Below are positions 54,301 to 64,000 of a DNA stretch of 64,000 bases, in pieces. Location: assembly GCF_000151315.2 (NCBI RefSeq), contig NW_011887294.1, positions 2,190,460 through 2,254,459 of the forward strand. The letters run 5' to 3'. Source of the DNA: Capsaspora owczarzaki ATCC 30864. Lineage: Eukaryota; Opisthokonta; Filasterea. Below the pieces are notes generated by a model. The model was not told the origin of the DNA. It saw only the letters and a program-made list of their open reading frames with translations, and ran no database searches. Position 1 is the stretch's first letter; the number at the start of each line of letters is the position of its first letter. The position numbers and the translations under genes were made by a program.

Positions 54301-57300
54301 GTGGGCATCAAGTTCGATTCAGCACCACCACCACCTTCGAGTGCAATATTAAACGAGCAACACTCTTACTCGCGGGTCGTGCAGGGCTGGGTACGGGATG
54401 CCCGTGATGATGACGGCTCGGCCATTCATGTCGGCAAAATCCAAGCCTTCGCTGACTTTGCCTCGGCACACAGCAAAGAAAACGGCCCCTCGAATGGTGG
54501 GGTCTCGAACCTTGGCGTAGAACTCGTTGATTGCCTACTCCAAGACAACACAAAATGCAAGCAGTGTCAGATCTCGGCAACGATGTTCAAAAAGCGAGCA
54601 AGAAGGTCCATGCAATTGGTCTATTACAGAAGGGAACAGGTTTTTCTCCCGGGGCTCAATGACGGCATGCTTGTGCTGGTGTAGCATATCCCAGACGTTT
54701 TTTGCACTGGTTCCACTCCGGTTCTAAATTCCAAGAAGAACCATTATTCAGTTATCAGAACGCTCAGATCATTCCACCATCTGCTAAACATTTACCTGCC
54801 AGTGATTGATACACTGCGTCATCACAGAATAAGATGGGAAGAAGACGAGCAGGCCGTCGGGAACGATGCGCGCATAGTTAACTGTGCAAAAGCAGTACTT
54901 GGCCGAGAGTAAGATTCAAATGACCCACATACTTAAATCACTACTCTTCTTCCGCCACCTCCACAAAGGCAACTTACCGATCGCACTGCCCAGGTCGGTC
55001 AGGTAGCTTTCGTCGCTGCGAGTCTTGAAGGACGAATTCAAGTTGCAATTGCTGGGCCCAGTCGAAACGACACCGCACCAGAGCTGCGACTTGCTAATGA
55101 CGTGGGGATTTTCCAGAGTGATTGGGAATGGCAGCTGCATTTCTGCGCCAAACGACGCCAATGGCGACAGGGTACCACTCGTCAAAATGATGGAGCGAAC
55201 ACCAATCTTGGTCAAGTCGCGCATCGCAAAGCCGGGTGAGAAGCACCAAAAGCTGAGCGTCCGTCCAGCTGTTGGATGGGCAAAAGAGCAAATGCATGCA
55301 GATGACGAAGATAAGACTTTTTGGAGCAAAAAGTTGAGAGCTGAAGAAAACCAACAATAGTCTGCGTACCGGCGCTTGGTGCAACATGGACGGTGCTTCC
55401 CCAGCCTGACGAGGCCTTGGTAACCGGTTTTGCAGCTTCTTGTCCAATATGACACTGTGGGAGCCCAGAAACAAGAAAAGTTAAACTCTTGGAGGGCAAA
55501 AAATGCAAATTCAAAAATGGTCGTGCAAAAGTCGTCCCGCTCACCCGGTAGTACTTGCGAATACCATCCATGTTCACTTTGTTCTCTTCGGTAAACATTG
55601 TTTTGAGGACGTCGGCAAACTTGGAAAGGGATATCGATGCAGACGTTCGAGTTCCGCGAGCTGGCCAACATGAACCAGAAACTGAGCCTTTGCATCTTTT
55701 CACTGGCGAAAACATGGTGTCACACACACACACATATCTCTATACCTTCAGCAAGAGCCTCAATGACCGAGTTGATCAATTCGAGAACGGGGGAGAAAGT
55801 CTCAAAGGTCAAGTTGAACGATCGAAACAAGTCGAAAATAAACGTGCCGTGGGCTGTGAATCCGTCTTGCGGGTGCAGGGGTGTTTCTGCAATCGCACTT
55901 TCAATGCGCAAGAGTACCTCTGCACGTGCGACATTGAGTCAGATGAGGAGGGGCTCGCGCCTGGAATCAGTTGTGCGCAATTGCTTGATTCTTACTTTTC
56001 AAAAGGAGAAGATCGTCCGGCTCGATACTGCCAATGTACTTGGCATCTGATACAAGATCGTGGCATGATTGCGCCTCGCTGATCGCCATGGCAATATCGA
56101 GTGAGGTCAACTGGAAGGACGCAGAGTCTTCGCAAATGCTTTCCTGGAAAAGTGCAAAAGAAAAAGTTGGAATTTGCACTTTGTGGCGGCAAACTCAAAA
56201 TGCACTGCCACAAGAAGACTCCAGCAACCAAACATACCAGGTTGTGTGCTTCGTCAAAAATAATGATCGAGTTGGCAAGGTTGAGATTTGCCGCCTTCCG
56301 CGCCGTTGGATCGAGCAAGTAATTGTAGGGCATAAAGATGATTTCGCCGCGGTTTTGCAATTGCCGGGACAAGTAGTATGGGCAGACTCTGTAAGTAATC
56401 GAAAAAGACCCACAGTCAGTATTGCATCAAGGGTCGCCAACTCGACCACATTCGTCGACTTGCTTTTCCTCGCGTCCAAACTCGACAAGTCCTTCGATAT
56501 CCAGCACTTGATTGGAGATATCGCGACTCATTTTGTTTCCTGTTGGGGGGGGGGGGGAAAGCACGTGACAAAGCAAGTCAACCTTTGGAGCTCGAGTCAA
56601 ATCAACAAACGATCAACGCAGCCAAGACAGCTTACGCTCGAGATTGTTGTAGAACGAGCAAGAGTGCAAGCCCACAAGTTTGCGACAGTTGTGCACCTGC
56701 ACAGACTGGATGTGCACTTGAGACACCTCAGGGTGAATGCACATTTGCTCTCTCGACCCGATGATGCTGGCAATCGGCCTATCCAACACCCGAATGAGAT
56801 CGAGTGAGATGATGTTTCTGAGAGTTTGACACAAAAACACATTTTGCAAGAAACTGGAGACATGCCAAACCCCGCTTACTTGTAGGACGTGCATTGCAAT
56901 TCTTTGATCGCTTGAGCCAGCTGAGAATGCGTGCGTGACGAGTATATGATCCGCGGTACGGGCGAGTCTCCGTCCACTGCTGAGAGAAGGTTTTTGGCGC
57001 GTAAAAGTATCACAGTGAGACCTCATGGTTTGAGCATCATCGTCATCATGAAGCCTCCGAGCGAAGCGCACTCGGCTCGACGTGGCGATGAGCGAGTCTT
57101 GCTGCGATCTCGTACCTGATGGCTTGTCGCCAGGCTTGGCGCTCCAGGAGGCCTCGCCGAGCCGCTTGCTCAGGTCGTCTGCAAAGTTGCCCGCCAAACT
57201 CTTTCCGACAGCGGCAAACGCGGCCGCCTTGGCCTCGCTCGACACAAGCTCGTCCCCCGGCTGCTGTTGGTCGCCAGATGGCAATGTCAAGCCGCCGTAC

Positions 57301-60300
57301 CGGTTGTCGAGCTTGGCGAGCTGATGGGCGGCGACCGCGGCTTGGCGCCACCCGAGCGCAGCGCACAGCAAGCACAGCGTCTTGCCGGTGCCCGTCGGGC
57401 TTTCCAGCAGCGCGTTCGTTCCCTGTACAGAGCATGGCAGGGTGAATCATCAATGCTCCGGGAGAACAAGCACACTGCACAGCTCATTCAGCTTTTTGTT
57501 CTTTTTTTTGTTCGTCGCTGCTGAGCAATTTCTGAGAAGAAAATGGCAAACTGTCCAAAACACGCAAGACGCACCTCCTGCAGACACTGGATGACCTGCT
57601 CCATGTACACGAGCTGGCAGTCATACGGATTGAATGGGAACTCGACGTCCACCCCGCGAATCGTGAACGAGCGCGGGGCTGCCATTGCTTCCCAAGCAGA
57701 AAATCGACCAGGAAGTTGACTGAGCCGCTCAAGCCTCCCTCCATTCAAAGCTGCACATCTGCATCCATTCATTGTTGATCTTGCTTTTGTATCCATTCCG
57801 ACTCTTTCAATCTGAGAATTCATTCATTCATTCTTTTTTTTTTTTTTTTTGCATCCAAAGCAGCAATCATGGATGAAGCGGACAAGAACGTCGAAATGTG
57901 GAAGATCAAGCGTCTGATCAAGTCGCTTGAGACTGCCCGCGGGTAAGAATGGAAGACACCACAAAACGGACAACGGACAGACAAAAGCAAATCCAGCAAC
58001 CCAATGAAACCCCGAGCAGATCGCAGCGACAGAGTGCTAGCTCATGGTGCAACATGCAGCGAGATAAAGTGCGAAGAGGGGGTAACGAAGCGCGAGCACT
58101 GTCTCTCGCTCCAATTCAGATCAACCAGCCCGTTTCGCCATGGAGCTTTCCCCTTGCCCTTCATGCTCCATTTGGTGTCTCCCTTGTTCAGTTTGACTGA
58201 CAAAAGCATCAATGAATGAAACACGACGGATTTTTTTTTTTTTTTTTTTTTTGGCTGGCTTTTTTTTTTTTTTTTCCCGCGTGCTTTTTTGGTTGGATTC
58301 GTGCTGCGGCTCGCTTCCCCTTCCATTGCGGTGCGCCTGTCTCGCCGTCTGTCCGCCCCGGCAGCGATCGTCTGTTGGTTTATCGTGGTTTGGAGGCGGG
58401 GTGGAGGTTGAAAAGCGAATGCACCGGTGGGGCCTGGACCAAAGCCAAAGCCAAAACCAAAGCCAAAAAAAAAAAAAAAAAAAAAAAGTCCATGTGCTGG
58501 ACTGCGTTTGCTCGGCGTTGAGGTGCGTGCGTGCGGCTGAGCGGCCCCGGGGTGTGGATGCCGTGGTCGATGCTTGTGGGGCATGTGGCAGAGTGAAGGC
58601 GACGGCGCGGAAGCTGCCCGAGACACGCCAAAATAGTGCAGAAACAGCATTTTGCCAATGCAAAGTCAGCCAAAGCAAAAAAGCAAAAAAAAAAAAAAAA
58701 AAAAAATCAGAGCCCAAAAACTTCAATGATGGCTCAAGCGTTGTGCAATCGAGAACGAACGTCACTCTCACCCCCCCCCCTTGACTCTTCTGACTCTTCT
58801 GACAGTAACGGCACGAGCATGATTTCGCTCATCATCCCGCCCAAGGATCAGATTTCGCGCGTCGCAAAGATGCTCGCAGACGAATACGGCACGGCCTCGA
58901 ACATCAAGTCGCGTGTCAACCGTCTGTCGGTCTTGTCGGCCATCACGTCGGTGCAGTCCAAGCTCAAATTGTTCAACCGCGGTGCGTGTTTTTTGTCGAT
59001 TGGAATGATTCGTCGTTCTGCTCATGTTGGATGCTGAACTGCCTTGAGCTCACTCGCTTCACTCTCGCATCGCACACGCAATTTGCCTTCTTGTCATCGA
59101 CAGTTCCCGACAACGGCCTCGTTGTCTATTGCGGCACCATTGTCACGGATGAGGGCAAGGAGAAGAAGGTTAACATTGATTTCGAGCCCTTCCGGCCAAT
59201 CAACACCTCGCTCTACTTGTGGTATGCAGCGTGTTTTCAGTTTGCTTTGTTTTGTTTTGTTTGATGCGACTCGTATCGACATGGACCAACCGATACATTG
59301 AGGGAATTGTGGGAATTGTGGGTCTGTCTTTGCGTATTCGGTGCTCACCGTAATTGCCATTTTACAACCTTTTTTTCACTTTTTTTGCCAGCGACAACAA
59401 ATTCCACACTGAGGCATTGAATGATTTGCTCGCTGACGATAGCAAGTTCGGCTTTATCATCATGGACGGTAACGGCGCGCTGTTTGCGACTCTTTCGGGT
59501 AACACGCGCGACATTATTACAAAGTTCACTGTCGAGTTGCCAAAAAAGCATGGTGAGTGGCATCTCCTGCTCGTCGTTCTTGTGGAATGGTTGCTATTGC
59601 TTTTCAGATCGTTTCCTTGCTTTGGGCTCACACTTTCTCGATGTGCGACGGCCGATTCTCGGATACTATACCCCCAAAAACACCAGGTCGTGGTGGTCAA
59701 TCTGCTCTGCGTTTCGCGCGTCTGCGTGTTGAAAAGCGTCACAACTACGTCCGTCGTGTGGCTGAAGTCTCTGCCCAATGTTTCTTGACGAACGACAAGG
59801 TGAACGTGGCCGGCATCGTGCTTGCTGGTTCGGCCGACTTCAAGACCGAACTGTCCCAAACAGACATGTTTGATCCCCGTCTCAAGGACAAGATTATTAA
59901 GATTGTTGACATTTCTTATGGTGGCGAGAACGGTTTCAACCAAGTGAGTGAATTCATTTTGAGCGACTCGGTTGTTGTTGATTGGCCCCACAAGTTTGAA
60001 TTTTGTCTGATTTTGTGTTTGCTTGATTTGCTCGCCTTTTTTTTTTTTTCGCTCTCCTTCCCGTAGGCGATCGAGCTTGCTGCTGACGCACTCGCTAACG
60101 TCAAGTTCATGCAAGAGAAGCGCCTCATTCTCGCGTACTTTGACGAGATCTCGCAAGACACTGGCAAGTACTGCTTTGGCGTGGAAGACACACTCAAGGC
60201 ACTCGAGATGGGCGCAGTGCTCACGCTCGTCGTGTGGGAAAACCTCGACACAACGCGCTATGTTTTCAAGCTGCCAAACTCGGAGGTGGAGAAGGTTACC

Positions 60301-63300
60301 TTCCTCAGCCGCGAGCAAGAAAAGAACCGCGAGCACTTTGTCGACAAGGAGACTGGTGTCGATTATGAGATTGCAGAGAAGATGTCTCTCATCGAATGGT
60401 TTGCAAACAACTACAAGCGCTTTGGTACTACACTCGAAATTGTCACCGACCGCTCCCAAGAAGGCTCGCAATTCGTCAAGGGCTTTGGTGGCATCGGCGG
60501 TATCTTGCGGTACCGCGTCGACTTTGACGCCGACCACCCCGATCTTGACGACGACGATCTTGTTGATCTCGACGACGATGATTACATGTAAACGTATTTC
60601 TAGATGCAAGCGGGGCGTTTTTCGGAGTCTGGTCGATGTGCTTGTTGTCTTTTTTCTTTTTTGGCGTTTGGCCTTCATTTTTCGTCCTTTGCTTTGTTGT
60701 TGTTTCCCCTTTGTTTTTTGTTGCCTTTACCCGAATCCCATGCACTTTAAGTCGACATGAATACATGCATTGATGAAAGCGTGTTTGTTGCAGATCCGTG
60801 AGCGATTTCTTTGAAAATGGTACTGTATGACAGTTTCCGAACGAGTCCGCTCCTCCCGCCACTTTGCACAGGGACAGGAGAAATCAAAAGTGTAGCTTCT
60901 CAAGGTCACACTCTATTTTTTTCCATAGCAGCCCACATCTGGGAATGGCAGACGGTAACGCACGAATGCAGCCAAGTAGTGGTCTTTCTGTTGCTCGCCT
61001 GGCTCACCACCACCACCACCCGATCGCACTGTTTCTTGGTTGGGTTTGCAGACGATCCTATTGTGCTGTATCAGCACCCCCCAGGTAAGCTCGTTGTCCA
61101 TTTGGTCTGGGCGTCGTGCTGCTCGTGCTGCTCAGAGCATTGAACATTCAGCCCTCAGCTGCGCGATCGCCCCCGCATCCGCACGACCAGCAGTGTCTTG
61201 CGACCGTGTTTGGTTTGGCGCTGGTGTCTGGAAGGCCCGGATGGTTGATCTGGCGCTGTGCTGTTGCGACGAGCAGAGAAGCGCTGACTGAACTCTTCGC
61301 GTTTGGTCTGCTGTTGCTCGGCTTTGTGGCAGGGTGGGGACTGGCTTCGCGCGACGCCGCATGTTTGGCAGTACAGGTAACCTCGTTCTTGAGCATTGGA
61401 TGACAGGCTTTGTGCGATTGCCAGGAACACGCAAGTTCTGCGAGCAAAGCTGTTTTGCAATGCAGTTTGCTCACAGCGCCTTCATGGTAGACCGCACTCA
61501 AGCTCGCAAGATTGCCGTTCACTGTTAACAATGCTGGTAATACGGCTGTTTCGCCCACAGGTACGGCATCGCACAAAGGCTCTTCAAGACTCGCCAATAT
61601 TGTTGTTTTGCTTGGTTTTCTGTTCTTGTTTGTTCATTCCGTCACTAATTTGTGTTGTGTGCTGTCAGGCGAGCTCCCTCTGCTCTGCGCGGGTGAGGAG
61701 CTGTTCTCGGGATTCGGACCGTGCTTGGCATATATTCGCAATCGGGTATGCGCTAGCACGGCTGACTTTGATCGTGTGAGCTGCCCCTTGAGCTCAAACC
61801 CTCTCTTCTCTGTTTCCTTCTGTGGCAGGACACCAGTGACGTTTTCAACGCACTGACTGACGAAGAAGGAGCCTCGGCCAAAGCCTTCATGTCACTCGTA
61901 CAAGTTGAGCTCCAGTATGCCAAGGTATTGAACTGTTCTTGGAACCATGCATGATCGATCGCTCGATTGTGTTTTTGTCGCCTCCTTCGCTTGTCGCTTC
62001 ATTATCTCATCAACACCGTATCGTATCGTATGGTGCTGCGTTTCTAGATCTATTGGTACTGGTTTGAAGAGGACAACTACACTGCAGTGACCCATCCCCG
62101 CTTTGCATCCCGCTTTGCTTGGCCATTGAATATCTTTTTGGCTTGGCGGCAACAACGCGACTATCACGCCTTGCTCTCGACCAAGTTTGAGCAAGTGTCT
62201 GCAGAGAAGGTACAGTTTATTCGCGCCCTCTCTGTACGCTCTGATGGTTTTTGCGTTGATCTTTTTTGTTGCGCTCAACTGTCCAGCACTTGGCCAGATT
62301 TATGCTGCAGCTTCAACCGCACTAGACGCGCTTTCCGCACGACTGGGCGACAGTGACTGGTTCTTTGCAAGGTGAGCTCGGACCGTGTTGGTCGGCAATC
62401 GTGGTGTGGGGAGCGGAGCTGTTGAGTGGACCAGCTGTTGGCGACAGGTTAAATTGGGGGGACGAGGGCGACAAGCTGTGTGCATGGCTGCAGAGCATCG
62501 ATCGACAAAGTGACAAACCCATAATTGTCGAAACCGGGGTGGTGTTGTCAAGCAGAGCGGGGAGGGGTGGTGTCGAATCGGCGCCAAAGGTGTTTGTTTT
62601 AGATTTCGGACTGTGTTTTTTAAAATGTATGGACGTAGGTGGGTGGTGTCTCGTTTGTCGATTAATTTTGGGGTGACAGCCTCGTAGATGCACCAATCCA
62701 AATGCTTGCTTCCCGCGACACGGCGTGTGCTCGCTTGATCACCTTTTTTTGAAAGATGCTGACAGTTCCACCCCCTCTTTCATTGCCTCTGCCCCCTCTG
62801 CCCCTCTGACCCTCCTCTCACCCCACTTTGTTTTCCCCTGAGCAAATTGAGACCCCACTGTTGCCATCGCCCAGAATATTTCTTGCTCGCGTTGCCACCT
62901 GCGCAACGTGCTAAGTTGCCAAGCAAAACGGGACTTATTTTAACGTCGGCACTGCTTGTTTTGTCCCCCTCTTTGCCCCCCCCCCCAATCGCTCCCTTCC
63001 CACAGCCCGAGCGCCCTCGATTGCTGTGTAGCAGCCTATGTCAGCGAAATCCTCGGCGCAGGGTCGGAGCTGCCGACACCAGCCCTCGCAACAATCGTTC
63101 GTGGGCACCCAACGCTCGTCGCCCATGCCCAACGCGTGCTTGCCCAACTTGAATGACCGAAATGTCGACACATTTTTATTCTGTATTCTGTGCCCTGTTT
63201 GTGCTGTTTTGTTCGTTGTTGTGTTGGTTTGGGTGCGCCCCGACCTTCCCGCCCACTTTGTGACTTTTGTTGCCCTTGATTAAACAACAACCTGAGCCAG

Positions 63301-64000
63301 CCAACCAGACGCCCCGGCACTCACAACCCCACCCCACCCCATAACAAAAACAAACACGACACAAAAACCCCGACCGTTTGTACCAATTATTCCTGCACAC
63401 GACCATCCAACAAAAACAAAGCGCCATTTATTGACACTCTGCGCGATCGATCCAAAGCAAAAAGCAAAAGGGGGACAAAAATAGCATCATCTCGAAGAAA
63501 AAAAAAACAGGAAAAAATCGGCCAATCAGGCGCAAGTTCTCGCAGCACAGACCAAGCTGACTCAGCGGCGGTTGGGGCGATCGGCGCCGGATCAGCGGGC
63601 GATCTGGATATGGGATGGTATTACGAGTCGTTTGGTGTCGGGCAGAGCGGGCCAAGTGCCCGGTCCAACACTGCTGTATGCGGCGATGGCAGGACGGGAG
63701 AGAATCGCTGCCATTGGTCGGTCGCCCGATTTGGGCGTCGCCCCGCCCACGGGAATCTGCAGCGGAAAGAAGCCCGCCGTCTGCATTGATGAAAGGTCAT
63801 TAAGTCTCTTGTGTCTGTTGCTCTTGCAACTACCTTTGTGTGTTTTTACATCCAGCCCCTCCCAAGCGCATTCTGCTCGGATCGACCAAGCCCTTCCTCG
63901 GCCGCCTTCTTGTTTCGACGGCTCTGTGCGGTCGGATCAGGCAACGCTTCGTCCTATGCAGAAGGGAGTGCTGTCCCTCGGTGCTTGCCTGAGCCTTGCA

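Overview
The window is nuclear DNA of a unicellular eukaryote, most likely a holozoan protist close to Metazoa (a filasterean such as Capsaspora is my best guess; this is inference, not proof). The reasons are multi-exon genes with short GT-AG introns, often holding long A or T runs, tight gene spacing, GC-rich codon use, and animal-like proteins: Homer, symplekin, RSPRY1, RTEL1 with a terminal RING, metaxin 2, DPY30 and an NDUFAF8-like twin CX9C protein. It also carries one protein no animal has, a hybrid histidine kinase with an ethylene-receptor sensor domain. There are no bacterial operons, CRISPR arrays or rRNA genes.

Layout. 0-8 kb: end of an unknown Lys/Asp-rich gene (+), a DESI-type deSUMOylase (+), an unknown gene with a Gln/Pro/Met-rich tail (-), calmodulin (-), a striking triple CCAAT/TGCGCA promoter array, and DPY30 (+). 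8-19 kb: symplekin (-), an orphan ORF (+), alpha-galactosidase (-), and a mitochondrial PDK-type kinase (-). 19-32 kb: RSPRY1 (-), a Spinster-like transporter (+), an AMPK-related kinase (+), and the exosome nuclease EXOSC10/Rrp6 (+). 32-37 kb: a FAD oxidoreductase (-) whose last codons look out of frame, an unresolved stretch, and a small Ty3/Gypsy chromovirus fossil with about 100-bp LTRs and unusual 39-bp flanking repeats. 37-48 kb: the ethylene-receptor-like hybrid kinase (+), glycyl-tRNA synthetase (+), and the tiny CX9C gene (-). 48-64 kb: a Homer protein with an inserted SH3 domain (-), RTEL1 (-), eRF1 (+), metaxin 2 (+), and the edge of an unnamed gene (-).

The genes do not form one pathway. 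Shared themes are RNA 3'-end processing and decay (symplekin, EXOSC10), translation (GlyRS, eRF1), mitochondria (PDK, metaxin, NDUFAF8-like) and calcium/scaffold signalling (calmodulin, Homer). Several divergent pairs share very short promoters: RTEL1/eRF1 (183 bp) and RSPRY1/Spinster (173 bp). Exon models were built by hand from GT-AG sites, reading-frame continuity and remembered family alignments. In every multi-exon model offered as complete the exon lengths sum to whole codons. No database search was run.
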